DNA of 51,719 bases, from NCBI RefSeq assembly GCF_001295845.1, contig NZ_LJIC01000044.1:1-51719 (forward strand). Direction: 5' to 3'. This DNA comes from Rhodopseudomonas sp. AAP120. GTDB lineage: Bacteria > Pseudomonadota > Alphaproteobacteria > Rhizobiales > Xanthobacteraceae. A program made the translations under genes and the position numbers. Below, piece after piece: positions 1 through 8,042 of this stretch (position 1 is the stretch's first letter; each line of letters starts with the position of its first letter). Under the pieces are notes generated by a model. That model searched no databases and was not told the DNA's origin. It saw only the letters and a list, made by a program, of their open reading frames with translations.

Positions 1-374
1 CCCCGCCACACCAGCCCGCTGTTGATGGTCGGCAGGTCCTTGCCGTAACGCGCGGTCAGCGCCAGCACGCCCTGCGACGGCGCGACCGGCGCCGGCAGTG
101 GCGACGACGCCGGCGGCGTCACCGCGGCGACCGGCGGCTGGGTCAGCGGCGCCGGCAAGGTCGGCACCGCGGCCGGCCCGCCGGACGGCGCCAGGCTGAT
201 CGCACCGCCGGCCGGCGGCTCCGGCACGGAAGCGGGGGGAATCGGCGGCGGACGGTCGCTGAAGAACTGCGCCGCCGCCGGCTGCACCAACAGGGCGGCC
301 AGACAGGCGGACGCGCAGGCGAGCCGCAGCCATCCCCGTGGCCCCGGCCGGCCAGTTTTACCCCTGCAAATCAT
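1..374 (-). CDS. Secreted Pro/Ala-rich protein, C-terminus beyond window
   Basis: This reading frame starts at the ATG at 374 and runs off the left edge after 124 codons. The N-terminus is a signal peptide: basic residues, then a hydrophobic stretch (LACASACLAALLVQPAAAQ) with an A-x-A cleavage site near residue 36. A long Pro/Ala/Gly linker of low complexity follows, and then the start of a globular part with the words LTARYGKDLPTINSGLVWR. The product is therefore exported, but I do not recognise the family. A short inverted repeat (GTTTTC-ACT-GAAAAC, 383-397) lies just ahead of the start codon. The coding call is supported by GC-rich third positions and the signal peptide; the function is unknown. 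Confidence 0.65.
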   Translation of the reverse strand, partial: MICRGKTGRPGPRGWLRLACASACLAALLVQPAAAQFFSDRPPPIPPASVPEPPAGGAISLAPSGGPAAVPTLPAPLTQPPVAAVTPPASSPLPAPVAPSQGVLALTARYGKDLPTINSGLVWR

Positions 375-631
375 GCCTGATGGTTTTCACTGAAAACGCG
401 GCAAATTCAAGCCTCGGCCGCGCGACGGGGATGCGACGCGCCGCCCTGCCGGTAATGGGGTGATATTCGCCGGAATGTCACGATTTACCCCTAGTCCGGC
501 CCTCCACAGGCATTCATCATGCGGCGCAAAGTGGTCTGGCAAGGATCAATTGATCGCGCTTTGATTTCGACTGGTTTACACCGTGCCGGCCTCCTTGCGG
601 GGAATGTCGTCGCGGATTCGAGGAGACAGCC

Positions 632-1657
632 GTGCTGGAAAATCTGATCGGTCGCGGACAAAGCACCCCGCCATCCCCGGACAAGGTCGGTCTCGACGTC
701 ATCCGCCGGCCGGTGATCGGCCTGGCGCTCGGCGGCGGCGCCGCCCGCGGCTTCGCCCATATCGGCATCCTGCGCACCCTGCTGGCGGCGGGAATCGCCC
801 CGGACGTGGTGGTCGGCACCTCGATCGGCGCGGTGGTCGGCGGCGCCTATGTGGCGGGCCATCTCGACACACTGGAGGAATGGGCGCGCGGGCTGCAGCC
901 GCGCAACATTCTGGGCTATCTCGACATCCGGCTGAACGGCTCGGGCCTGATCGGCGGCAGCAAGCTCGCCGCGCAGCTCGAGGCTACGCTCGGCCAGATC
1001 ATGATCCAGGACCTCAAGCAGAAATTCGCCAGCGTCGCCACCGAAGTGCGCACCGGCCACGAGATCTGGCTGACACACGGCCGGGTCGTCGACGCGGTGC
1101 GGGCGTCCTATGCGCTGCCCGGCATTTTCTCGCCGGTGCTGATCGGCGACCGCTGGCTGGTCGACGGCGCGCTGGTGAACCCGGTGCCGGTGTCTGCCGC
1201 GCGCGCGCTCGGCGCCGAGATCGTGATCGCCGCCAACGTGTCGAGCGACGTGTTCGGCCACGGCACCACGATCTTCTCCCACGGCTCGATCGAAGAAGAG
1301 ATCGAGCCGTCGCCGGAGCCTACGCCGAAGCGTGGCTTCGGCCGGTTCTTCTCGCCGGAGCGGTTCGTCAAGCAGGAGCTGTTCGGCAGCGACAGCCGGC
1401 CTGGCATCTCCAAGGTGATGGTCGACGCCTTCAACATCATGCAGGACCGCATCACCCGCGCCCGCCTGGCCGGCGACCCGCCCGACATGCTGATCTCGCC
1501 GCGGGTCGGCCGGATCGGCTGGTTCGACTTCCACCGAGCCGACGAAATGATCGCGCACGGCGCGCGGGCGGCTGAACGCGCGATGGATTCGATCCGCGAA
1601 GCGATCGAGGAAGCGGCGCCGCAGCGCGGCAAGCCGGAGGTCCCGGTCGAGACCTGA
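632..1657 (+). CDS. Patatin-like phospholipase, RssA type
   Basis: This is a 341-residue patatin-fold serine hydrolase that probably cleaves acyl groups from lipids. The oxyanion-hole loop GGGAARGFAHIG is at about residues 32-43. The nucleophile elbow GTSIG has Ser64, and the partner Asp178 lies in a DGA motif (DGALVNP), so the catalytic Ser-Asp dyad is intact. No signal peptide or membrane segment is visible, so it is probably cytoplasmic or peripheral. The GTG start at 632 is chosen because an AGGAG-type ribosome binding site (621-626) sits at normal spacing; no better in-frame start lies downstream before the conserved core. Substrate and physiological role cannot be read from the sequence. 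The gene looks monocistronic and faces the iron-uptake genes tail to tail. Confidence 0.9.
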   Translation: MLENLIGRGQSTPPSPDKVGLDVIRRPVIGLALGGGAARGFAHIGILRTLLAAGIAPDVVVGTSIGAVVGGAYVAGHLDTLEEWARGLQPRNILGYLDIRLNGSGLIGGSKLAAQLEATLGQIMIQDLKQKFASVATEVRTGHEIWLTHGRVVDAVRASYALPGIFSPVLIGDRWLVDGALVNPVPVSAARALGAEIVIAANVSSDVFGHGTTIFSHGSIEEEIEPSPEPTPKRGFGRFFSPERFVKQELFGSDSRPGISKVMVDAFNIMQDRITRARLAGDPPDMLISPRVGRIGWFDFHRADEMIAHGARAAERAMDSIREAIEEAAPQRGKPEVPVET

Positions 1658-1677
1658 GCGAGCCGACGCGGCGGCCA

Positions 1678-1854
1678 TCAACCGCTGCGGCCGCTCCGCG
1701 CAACGCACCAGGCGATCGTCACGAGCGGCGACGCCAGCGCGATCCAGCACAGGACCCACCACACGCCGCCCTCGCCGATCAGCGCGGCCAGCAATCCGAA
1801 CACCGTCGCAATCGCCAGCGCGATCGGCCACCGCCATTGTGGTCGCGAGCTCAT
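1678..1854 (-). CDS. Small inner-membrane protein of the PepSY/TonB operon
   Basis: This 58-residue protein has two predicted hydrophobic segments (about residues 10-28 and 31-50) and a basic C-terminus. Its ATG overlaps the stop of the upstream PepSY gene (ATGA at 1851-1854), so it is translationally coupled to it and probably works in the same iron-related operon. I do not recognise a named family. The longer reading frame that extends upstream in this phase only shadows the PepSY gene. Confidence 0.6.
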   Translation of the reverse strand: MSSRPQWRWPIALAIATVFGLLAALIGEGGVWWVLCWIALASPLVTIAWCVARSGRSG

Positions 1855-2963
1855 GCGGCGCGACCTTCCGTTTCGGACAAGGCCTCGCGGCGCGACCGCT
1901 TCGCTCCCCACAGATACAGCCCGCTGATCAGCACCACGATGGTCACGACATCGAGCAGCGCCCAGATGATCTTGAGCGGCAGCCCGCCATAGTCGCCGAA
2001 ATGCAGCGGCTGCGACATGAACAGTGCGGTCGCGTACCACGGCATGTCGCGCACCGAAACGATCTCCCCGGTCGCTGCGTCGGCCAGTGCCGGCTTGAGG
2101 ATGCGGCTGGTGATCGGCGTGTTGCCGGTGAGGAAAATCGCGACGTGCGACGGCGTGGCGAACGGAGTGCCGGGAAACGCGACCGTCATCACGTTCATGC
2201 CGGGCACCTCGGCGCGGACCGCGCGCAGCACGTCGTCGATCGCCGCACGCCGCCCCTCGCCGGCCGCCGGCTTCGCCTGCGCCGCCATCTCGACCAGCTG
2301 ATTTGCCTGCCAGGCGAGCTCGATCGGCGCCGCCAGCGTGTTGATGACGCCGGTGAATCCGACGACGCCGAACCACGCGAGCGTCGCGATGCCGAGCAGG
2401 TTATGCAGGTCGAGCCAGCTGCGCCGACGGCTGCCGGTGCGTACCACGCCGAAATCGAGACGCCGCGTGAACGGCCCGTACAGCACCACCCCGGACACGA
2501 TCGCGATCACCAGCAGCAATCCCATCGAGCCGAGAAACAGCGTCCCCGACACGCCGGCGAACAAATCGAGATGCAGCCGCGTCATCACATAGAGAAAGCC
2601 CTCGTTCGGCTGCGGAATTTCGATCTGCTGACCGGTCCGGGTATCGAACACCTGATAGTGAAACGTGGCCGGGTCGGCCGTCATCGACGCCGCGGTCGGC
2701 ACCTTCAGGATCGGATGATCGCGATCGTAGAACAGATACGGCACCACCTCGCCCGGCCGCGCCGCCAGCGCGCGCGCCACCATGGCATCCACCGATGCGG
2801 TGCCGGGCGCGGCCGTGGTGTCCGCAAGCTTCAGGTCGGGACCGAGCTCGTCCTTGAAGATCAGCGGCAGACCGGTCAGGCACAGCAGCAGCGCGAACAC
2901 CGTGCAGACGAGGCTGCTCCAGCGATGCACCCACACCCAGGCCGCAACGGCGCGCCGCGTCAT
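1851..2963 (-). CDS. PepSY-associated transmembrane protein
   Basis: This 370-residue protein has a typical PepSY_TM layout: an N-terminal helix beginning with the words WVWVHRWSSL, a periplasmic region, two central membrane helices (near FLGSMGLLLVIAIVSGVVLYG and the segment beginning NLLGIATLAWFGVVGF) and a C-terminal helix (residues about 333-352). Relatives are commonly encoded beside TonB-dependent siderophore receptors and some act as ferric-siderophore reductases in the inner membrane. Here it follows a siderophore receptor gene on the same strand with a 28-bp gap and overlaps the next small gene, so it is likely part of a ferric-siderophore uptake operon. The reductase role is an inference from family and context. 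Confidence 0.85.
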   Translation of the reverse strand: MTRRAVAAWVWVHRWSSLVCTVFALLLCLTGLPLIFKDELGPDLKLADTTAAPGTASVDAMVARALAARPGEVVPYLFYDRDHPILKVPTAASMTADPATFHYQVFDTRTGQQIEIPQPNEGFLYVMTRLHLDLFAGVSGTLFLGSMGLLLVIAIVSGVVLYGPFTRRLDFGVVRTGSRRRSWLDLHNLLGIATLAWFGVVGFTGVINTLAAPIELAWQANQLVEMAAQAKPAAGEGRRAAIDDVLRAVRAEVPGMNVMTVAFPGTPFATPSHVAIFLTGNTPITSRILKPALADAATGEIVSVRDMPWYATALFMSQPLHFGDYGGLPLKIIWALLDVVTIVVLISGLYLWGAKRSRREALSETEGRAA

Positions 2964-2991
2964 CGGCGCCGCGCCCCCTGGTGGTCGGCCC

Positions 2992-5259
2992 TCACCATCG
3001 GTACCTGATCCCCGCCAGCACCGTGCGGCGATTGCCGAACTGGCAGTAATAGCCCGACGAACAGCTCGAATAGTACTCCTTGTCGAACAGGTTGTTGACG
3101 TTGAGCGTCAGCGTCGTGCCCTTCAGGCTCGGCGCCAGGTTCGCGAGATCGTATTTCAGCGCCGCATCCACCACCGTGTAGGCCGGCGTACGCAGCGTAT
3201 TGGCGTCGTCGCCATAGCTCGCGCCGACATGGCGGATGCCGCCGCCGAACGTCAGGCCCGTGACCGGGCCCGACTGGAACGTGTAGTTCGCCCAAATCGA
3301 GCCGAAATAGTCGGGCACGGCCTGCGGCCGGTTGCCGACGATCGACGCATCCGAGGACCGCGCCACGCGGGTGTCGAGGAACGTCAAGGCGCCGACCAGC
3401 TCGAGGCCGTCGCTGACGTTACCGCGGGCTTCGAGTTCGACGCCCTTCGAGCGGACCTCGCCCTGCTGCACGTTGAAGCCCGGCACGGACGACGGCGTCA
3501 GCACGTTCTGCTGGCGGATGTCGAACACCGAAGCGGTGAGCAGGATCGGCAGGAAGGTCGGCTGATATTTGATGCCGCCTTCGTATTGCTCGGCCGTGGT
3601 CGGGATGAAGGCCCGGCCATCCACGCCGACGCCGGTGACCGGCTCGAACGAGGTCGAATAGCTGACATACGGGGCGAAGCCGCTGTCGAACAGATACAGC
3701 AGCCCGGCCCGATAGGTGGTCTTGTCGTCCGACTGGCTGGAGCGCGATCCGGCGAGCCGGCTCTCGGTGCTCTGCTCGGCCCAATCGTGGCGGACGCCGA
3801 GCGTGGCGCGCCAGCCGCCGAGGCTGATCTGATCCTGCGCATAGAGGCCGGTCTGCACCAGGCTCTGGCCGCTGTCGATCAGCGAGGCGAGAGGGCCGAC
3901 CGGCTGATTGTACAAGGGATTGACCACGTCCAGCGAGGTCGCGGCGCCGAGCTGATAGACCCAGTTGCTGCGCGTGTTCTGGTAATCGACGCCGGTGATG
4001 ATCTTGTGCTGCAGCGCGCCGGTGGCGAGATCGAACTGCACGCGATTGTCGGTCGACAACCCGCCGACGTCCTCGATCGAGCGGATCGCCCAGCGCGGAA
4101 TCGTGCCGGTCGCGGTGAGCGGCGCGTTCATCTGCAGCGACTTGAAGTCGATGTCGACGTGCGAGTAGCGCAGGCTCGACTTGACGCTGACGACCTCGTT
4201 GAGGCGCTTGTCGAACTGATAGCCGACGCCGTACTGCTCTCGCTCGAACGAGTCATAGCCGGGATCGCCGACGTTGAGCCTGGAATTCAGATACGGCCGG
4301 TATTGCAGCGGCGCCAGCGAGGTCGGATACAGCGAGTTGAAATAGCCGCCCTTCGGATCCTTCTGATAATAGCTCTGGATGGTGAAGCGCGTATCCATGT
4401 CGGGCGCCCAGGTCAGCGCCGGCGCGACGGCGAAGCGCTGCTCGTCGACATTGTCGTAGCGCGTACCCGAGGTGCGGCCGATCGCGCTCAGGCTGTACAG
4501 CCAGTGCCCCTCCGGATCGAGCGCGCCCTGGCTGGTGATGCCGGACTGCAGGCGTCCATAAGTGCCGCCCTCGACGCGCACCTCGTTGTACGGCAGCGCG
4601 CTCGGCATCCGGCTGATCTGATTGACCAGACCGCCCGGGCTGGTCTGCCCGTACAGCACCGCCGACGGCCCCTTCAGCACTTCGACGCGGTCGAGCAGGA
4701 ACGGATCGATCGCCGTGTTGGCGAACGCCTGGCCGCGCGGCAGCTTCAGGCCATCGAGGAAGCTGACGTAGTTGGTCGCGGTGCCGAACGCGCCGAAGCC
4801 GCGGATGAACACGCTGTCGAAGCGCGAATTGGTGTCGGCGTCGGACAGTACGCCGGCGGTGTAGCGCAGCGCGTTGGCGACGGTCTGGACGTTCTGATCG
4901 TCCATCTGGCGGCGCGTGATCGTCGAGATCGACTGCGGCGTCTCCAGAACCGGCGTGTCGGTCTTGGTGGCGGTGCCGCTCGTCCGGGCGGCGTAGCGGT
5001 CCGACGTGTTCGTCGCGTTGACCGGCCGCGTCGCGGGCGTGGCCTGTTCGCGCTGCGGCGTGCGCGCCGGCGTCGCGCGCTGAGCCGCAGGGCGAACCGC
5101 AGCTCGCCGCGCCGCGCGCCGTTCGGCCGGCTGCACGGTGACGGGCGGCAGAGCCACCGCGGCGTCGCCTGCGTTCTGCGCGACCGCGTCCCCGCCACTA
5201 CTCAGCGACAGCGCAACGGCGACGCCCAGTCCGGCGACGATCTTGTTTTCACGTCCCAT
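2992..5259 (-). CDS. TonB-dependent siderophore receptor
   Basis: This is a 755-residue outer-membrane receptor of the FhuA/FoxA/FpvA class. It has a signal peptide (residues 1-28, ending AVAQ), an Ala/Arg/Pro/Thr-rich linker, a plug domain with LETPQSISTITRRQM, VFIRGFGAFG and VEVLKGPSAVLYG, and a beta-barrel that ends with the aromatic signature GIRYRW. It should import a ferric siderophore using TonB energy; the ligand cannot be named. The ATG at 5259 is chosen because a purine-rich G-run (revcomp of 5265-5269) sits just upstream and a signal peptide follows; the reading frame itself is open back to 5400. The gene is divergent from a TetR-type regulator, with a near-palindrome between them at 5307-5325. 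Confidence 0.93.
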   Translation of the reverse strand: MGRENKIVAGLGVAVALSLSSGGDAVAQNAGDAAVALPPVTVQPAERRAARRAAVRPAAQRATPARTPQREQATPATRPVNATNTSDRYAARTSGTATKTDTPVLETPQSISTITRRQMDDQNVQTVANALRYTAGVLSDADTNSRFDSVFIRGFGAFGTATNYVSFLDGLKLPRGQAFANTAIDPFLLDRVEVLKGPSAVLYGQTSPGGLVNQISRMPSALPYNEVRVEGGTYGRLQSGITSQGALDPEGHWLYSLSAIGRTSGTRYDNVDEQRFAVAPALTWAPDMDTRFTIQSYYQKDPKGGYFNSLYPTSLAPLQYRPYLNSRLNVGDPGYDSFEREQYGVGYQFDKRLNEVVSVKSSLRYSHVDIDFKSLQMNAPLTATGTIPRWAIRSIEDVGGLSTDNRVQFDLATGALQHKIITGVDYQNTRSNWVYQLGAATSLDVVNPLYNQPVGPLASLIDSGQSLVQTGLYAQDQISLGGWRATLGVRHDWAEQSTESRLAGSRSSQSDDKTTYRAGLLYLFDSGFAPYVSYSTSFEPVTGVGVDGRAFIPTTAEQYEGGIKYQPTFLPILLTASVFDIRQQNVLTPSSVPGFNVQQGEVRSKGVELEARGNVSDGLELVGALTFLDTRVARSSDASIVGNRPQAVPDYFGSIWANYTFQSGPVTGLTFGGGIRHVGASYGDDANTLRTPAYTVVDAALKYDLANLAPSLKGTTLTLNVNNLFDKEYYSSCSSGYYCQFGNRRTVLAGIRYRW

Positions 5260-5306
5260 CGATATCCCCCGACACCTTGCCTCCAGCGGCGGCGGGGAAA
5301 TAAACG

Positions 5307-5325
5307 GGACGGGACCGTCCTGTCC
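5307..5325. promoter_or_regulatory. Candidate TetR operator between receptor and regulator
   Basis: A 19-bp near-perfect palindrome (GGACGGGAC-C-GTCCTGTCC, one mismatched pair) lies in the 149-bp divergent intergenic region. It is 48 bp from the receptor start and 84 bp from the tetR start. Size, symmetry and position fit an operator for the adjacent TetR-type protein. This is inferred from position only. Confidence 0.4.
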
Positions 5326-5408
5326 AGATCGATTGCCAAAGGATCGCAAATCTGGGATTGGAATTGCTCGAAACACCTGCTTCGTCGTAGCGACGATCAA
5401 GGACCGCG

Positions 5409-6044
5409 ATGCCGAGTTCGACCATCACTTCCAAAGGCGGACGCCCGCGCAAAGGCGATGTCGAAGCCAAGTCGCTTCACATCATCGAAACCGCCTCGCA
5501 GCTGTTCGCGCAGCAGGGCTTCGCCGCGACCTCGGTCGAACAGGTCGTGGCGGCGTGCGGCGTCGGCAAGGACACGGTGTACCGGCGCTTCCCGTCGAAG
5601 CTGGCGTTGTTCGAGGGCGTGGTCGAACATGCGCGGGCGCAGACGGTGGCGCATTTCCAGACCACGATGGCGACGCAGACCGGCGACGCGCTGACGCAAC
5701 TGCGCGCCGCGGCGCGCTGGCTGCTCGCCGCCAATCTCGACCCGACCCTGATCGCGTTCAAGCGGATCGCCTTCAGCGAAGCGCTCGTCGTCGGTCAGGC
5801 GGTGGCGAGCCGAACCGACGATCCGATCATGGACCGGCTGCTGTCGCTGATCGCCGAGGCGCAGAAGGCCGGGGCGCTGGCCCGGGGCGACGCCCGCTTT
5901 CTCGCCATGCAGATCCTCAACTGCATCGCCGTGGGGCCGATGATCGACGCGATGCTGGGCGGGACGACCTACGCGTCGGCCCGGGCCCAGACCGCCTATT
6001 TCGACAAAGCGTGGGCGCTGTTCCTCGACGGCGCGCGCCGCTGA
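5409..6044 (+). CDS. TetR/AcrR family transcriptional regulator
   Basis: This 211-residue regulator has a TetR DNA-binding domain at about residues 20-67 (IIETASQLFAQQGFAATSVE, then VAACGVGKDTVYRRFPSKLALF, which is the recognition-helix signature), followed by a helical ligand and dimerisation domain. The N-terminal SKGGRPRKGD stretch is the usual basic arm. It is transcribed away from the siderophore receptor, so local control of that operon is the simplest reading, although siderophore receptors are more often under Fur, Irr or RirA. The effector is unknown. It ends 15 bp before the convergent CBS gene. Confidence 0.9.
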   Translation: MPSSTITSKGGRPRKGDVEAKSLHIIETASQLFAQQGFAATSVEQVVAACGVGKDTVYRRFPSKLALFEGVVEHARAQTVAHFQTTMATQTGDALTQLRAAARWLLAANLDPTLIAFKRIAFSEALVVGQAVASRTDDPIMDRLLSLIAEAQKAGALARGDARFLAMQILNCIAVGPMIDAMLGGTTYASARAQTAYFDKAWALFLDGARR

Positions 6045-6059
6045 GCAGCGCCCGGCCCG

Positions 6060-6491
6060 TCAGGCCGACTTGATGTAGTCGTGCAGCGCCCGCTGCTCGT
6101 GCTCGTATTCGCTGAGCCGCCACTTCACGATGTCGCCGATCGAGATCAGGCCGACCACGCGTTCGCTGGAGTCGAGCACTGGCAGATGCCGGAACTTCGA
6201 CAGCGTCATCACCTCCATGATGCTGCTCACCGTATCGGTCTGGCTGCAGCTCACGACGTCGCGGGTCATCACCGTGTGCACCGGCTGATCGAGCGCCGCC
6301 GGCCCGCGATCGGCCAGCACCCTCACGACGTCACGCTCCGACAGGATGCCGTCGAGCCGCGTGCCGCGCATCACCAGCACGGCACCGACCCGGCGCTCCG
6401 CCAGCGTCTTCACCGCGGCCGACAGCCGCTCGTCGGGCTCGACGCTGTAGATGTAGCGACCTTTGGATTCGAGAATAGCCTTCACCGTCAT
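6060..6491 (-). CDS. Tandem CBS-domain protein
   Basis: This 143-residue cytoplasmic protein consists of two CBS domains (about residues 8-62 and 72-128), with words such as YSVEPDERLSAAVKTLAERRVGAV split across the first and KFRHLPVLDSSERVVGLISIGD in the second. Stand-alone CBS pairs usually bind adenine nucleotides and act as energy sensors for a partner that is not obvious here. The ATG at 6491 is chosen because a GGGAGG ribosome binding site lies 6-7 nt upstream; the frame is open further, to 6557, but without conserved sequence. The gene is single and convergent with tetR. Confidence 0.88.
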   Translation of the reverse strand: MTVKAILESKGRYIYSVEPDERLSAAVKTLAERRVGAVLVMRGTRLDGILSERDVVRVLADRGPAALDQPVHTVMTRDVVSCSQTDTVSSIMEVMTLSKFRHLPVLDSSERVVGLISIGDIVKWRLSEYEHEQRALHDYIKSA

Positions 6492-6711
6492 TGCCGCCTC
6501 CCTGATGAGCCGCTGCCGCTGCCGTTGCCGCAGCGTGCATTCCGTTCGGAGGATCATCGCGCGAGGCCGCAGAATGGTTCCGCCGCCGTCGCGCGTCGCC
6601 CGAACTCATCAGCAAGAATATGCAGGAATGCGGCGAATCCGCGTTGGCGTGCGGGCGGTGCAACAGCCGCGCCGCGGCGCAGCACGTAGCAGCAAGCGAC
6701 CGCCGAACTGA

Positions 6712-7539
6712 TTAGTCGGGATCGGCCGGTGTGGCCTGCCGGCGCGGCACCGGGTCGAACACCGAGAATAGCAGCAGGCCGGCGAAGAAGCCGCCGATAT
6801 GCGCCTGCCACGCGACGCTGGCGCCTTCATTGCCGACGGCGATCGAGCCGATGCCGAAGATGATGTTGATGCCGAACCAGATGCCGAGGAATGCCAGCAC
6901 CCGCGGATCGCGCAGCGCCCGCAGCAGCGGCTGCGCCGGCACGCGCGCCGCCTCGTCCGCGTCGCCGCGGCGCAGCGTCAGGAAGCCGCCGCGCGCGAAG
7001 GCGAAGCGGATCGCCGCGGCCATCGCCCCCGACACTGAGGCCGACGCGCCGATCATCGGGGCGATTTCGTGCTCGTGGGTGACGAGATGGGCCAGCGCGC
7101 CGCCGATCGCGGTGACGGCCATGAACAGGAAGAACCGGACGGCGCCGAACCGCCGCGCCACCGCGCTACCGAACGGCAGCAGCCACAACACGTTGAAAAC
7201 GATGTGGCTCAGATTGGCGTGGAGCAGCGAATAGGTAACGAAGCTCCAGATCTTGGCGCCGGTTCCGCCCGGGAACGGCGCCGCCAGCAGCGTCGTATCG
7301 TAGCGCCGCGGAATGAAGCCGAACACCTCGATGGTCCAGTATTCGAGGTCCGGCGGCAGCAGCACCCGCAGGTGAATGACGGCGAGCAGCGCCACATAGG
7401 CGGCGAGCGCGCCCGGCAGGTTGAGGATCGGCTCGCGCGGCGGCTCCGGCGGAAGCGGCAGCGGCTGCTGGGCGGGCTGGGAATCCAACGGGTACGACCT
7501 GCGAACGGCCCGGCCCGCGATGCGGCCCGGAAGGGACAA
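6712..7539 (-). CDS. Rhomboid-family intramembrane serine protease
   Basis: This 275-residue membrane protein has about six hydrophobic segments. The loop HANLSHIVFN supplies the conserved His and Asn, GASASVSG contains the predicted nucleophile Ser166, and AHIGGFFAG contains the partner His247. The residue after the nucleophile is Ala instead of the usual Gly of GASG, a modest deviation. A Pro-rich N-terminal tail of about 35 residues precedes the first helix. The TTG start at 7539 has an AAGGGA ribosome binding site 5 nt upstream; a second TTG at 7488, nearer the core, is a credible alternative. Substrates are unknown. It is probably monocistronic. Confidence 0.85.
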   Translation of the reverse strand: MSLPGRIAGRAVRRSYPLDSQPAQQPLPLPPEPPREPILNLPGALAAYVALLAVIHLRVLLPPDLEYWTIEVFGFIPRRYDTTLLAAPFPGGTGAKIWSFVTYSLLHANLSHIVFNVLWLLPFGSAVARRFGAVRFFLFMAVTAIGGALAHLVTHEHEIAPMIGASASVSGAMAAAIRFAFARGGFLTLRRGDADEAARVPAQPLLRALRDPRVLAFLGIWFGINIIFGIGSIAVGNEGASVAWQAHIGGFFAGLLLFSVFDPVPRRQATPADPD

Positions 7540-7553
7540 TGCGATCCCTTAGA

Positions 7554-7577
7554 GCATTTCCCGGAAGAGTGAAATGC
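7554..7577. repeat. Small inverted repeat, GAGCATTT-type
   Basis: A perfect 7-bp stem (GCATTTC / GAAATGC) encloses a 10-nt loop CCGGAAGAGT, just upstream of the rhomboid start. The AGAGCATTTCCCGGAAGAGTG wording resembles a short dispersed element that I associate with Bradyrhizobium-group intergenic regions. That link is from memory and would need a genome-wide search. Confidence 0.4.
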
Positions 7578-7604
7578 AATCGGCGGCGGCCGCGCAAAGA
7601 CAAA

Positions 7605-7631
7605 GGGGAGCGCCCTGAGAAAGCGCTCCCC
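7605..7631 (-). terminator. Rho-independent terminator on the minus strand
   Basis: A perfect 9-bp stem (GGGGAGCGC / GCGCTCCCC) with a 9-nt loop is followed, reading the minus strand, by TTTGTCTTTG. The T-rich tail is absent in the plus direction, so transcription from the right is being stopped. No annotated minus-strand gene lies just upstream, which points to a short transcript starting near the CtrA boxes. Confidence 0.65.
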
Positions 7632-7775
7632 TCGATCCTGTCGTCGCACCGCTGCGGTTCGGCCGCGCGGCGCCGATTTGTTTTTCAGCCACCCTGCCCG
7701 TCTGCCCGGATGCCTGGAGCTCATCCGCGCCGAAGAACGAGGCGACCTTACGGCCCGCCATCGCCGACGCAAAGC
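7610..7775 (-). ncRNA. Possible CtrA-controlled small RNA
   Basis: The minus-strand terminator at 7605-7631 has no protein gene feeding into it, and a perfect CtrA box sits 150-190 bp upstream at 7781-7797. Together they predict a short transcript of roughly 130-170 nt. A weak reading frame beginning MRFASAMAGRKVASFFGAD overlaps this span, but its ATG abuts the CtrA box, which makes it a poor translation start. The call is inference only, and the 5' end is not defined by the sequence. Confidence 0.3.
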
Positions 7776-7780
7776 GCATC

Positions 7781-7802
7781 GTTAATTTATCCTTAACGCA
7801 AC
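7781..7802. promoter_or_regulatory. CtrA box 1 (GTTAA-N7-TTAAC)
   Basis: TTAA-TTTATCC-TTAAC matches the alphaproteobacterial CtrA consensus TTAA-N7-TTAAC exactly. The preceding G makes it a full match on both strands. It is the first copy of a 22-bp direct repeat (two mismatches) whose second copy lies 98 bp to the right. Confidence 0.7.
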
Positions 7803-7878
7803 GAGGGCGGCTCACACCGGTCCACAGATCGCTCGGTGAGCCCGGAAATACGTGGGAGTCACGACGTTAACAAACGTA

Positions 7879-7900
7879 GTTAATTTAACCTTAACGCGAC
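7879..7900. promoter_or_regulatory. CtrA box 2 (GTTAA-N7-TTAAC)
   Basis: TTAA-TTTAACC-TTAAC is an exact CtrA consensus match on both strands, about 140 bp upstream of the PAS_5 gene start at 8043. A further TTAAC lies at 7867-7871 and another at 7912-7916. Two perfect sites in one intergenic region of GC-rich DNA argue for real control by CtrA. Confidence 0.72.
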
Positions 7901-8042
7901 AAAACAGGGGTTAACACGGCCCCTCCCGGCCTCCGGCATGGACGCTGCAACGGCCATCCTGCACAACAAACGAGGGGCCGGCGCCGCGCGGATATGGGAC
8001 AGACCTGTCCCCGGGCGCGCTCGGCGCGGGCCAGGTAGAAGT

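Larger units (their letters stand above)
7540..8042. other. 503-bp intergenic region with CtrA boxes, no clear protein gene
   Basis: No convincing coding sequence is present. The stretch holds a small inverted repeat (7554-7577), a minus-strand terminator hairpin (7605-7631), and two near-identical 22-bp repeats that each contain a perfect CtrA motif (7781-7802 and 7879-7900). Minus-strand frames here lack conserved-looking sequence. The region separates a minus-strand rhomboid gene from a plus-strand PAS gene, so the regulatory sites could serve either direction or a small RNA. Confidence 0.7.

Noticed and set aside
544-555. GATCAATTGATC palindrome upstream of the patatin gene
   Set aside because: It is a short palindrome with no repeat partner or known consensus; chance cannot be excluded.
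2782-5694. 970-codon plus-strand open frame opposite the siderophore receptor
   Set aside because: The receptor on the other strand has a signal peptide, plug motifs and a terminal aromatic residue; this frame has none.
7549-7815. 88-codon minus-strand frame in the CtrA intergenic region
   Set aside because: It runs through the terminator hairpin, has no ribosome binding site at a sensible start and no conserved-looking sequence. A small RNA is preferred, tentatively.
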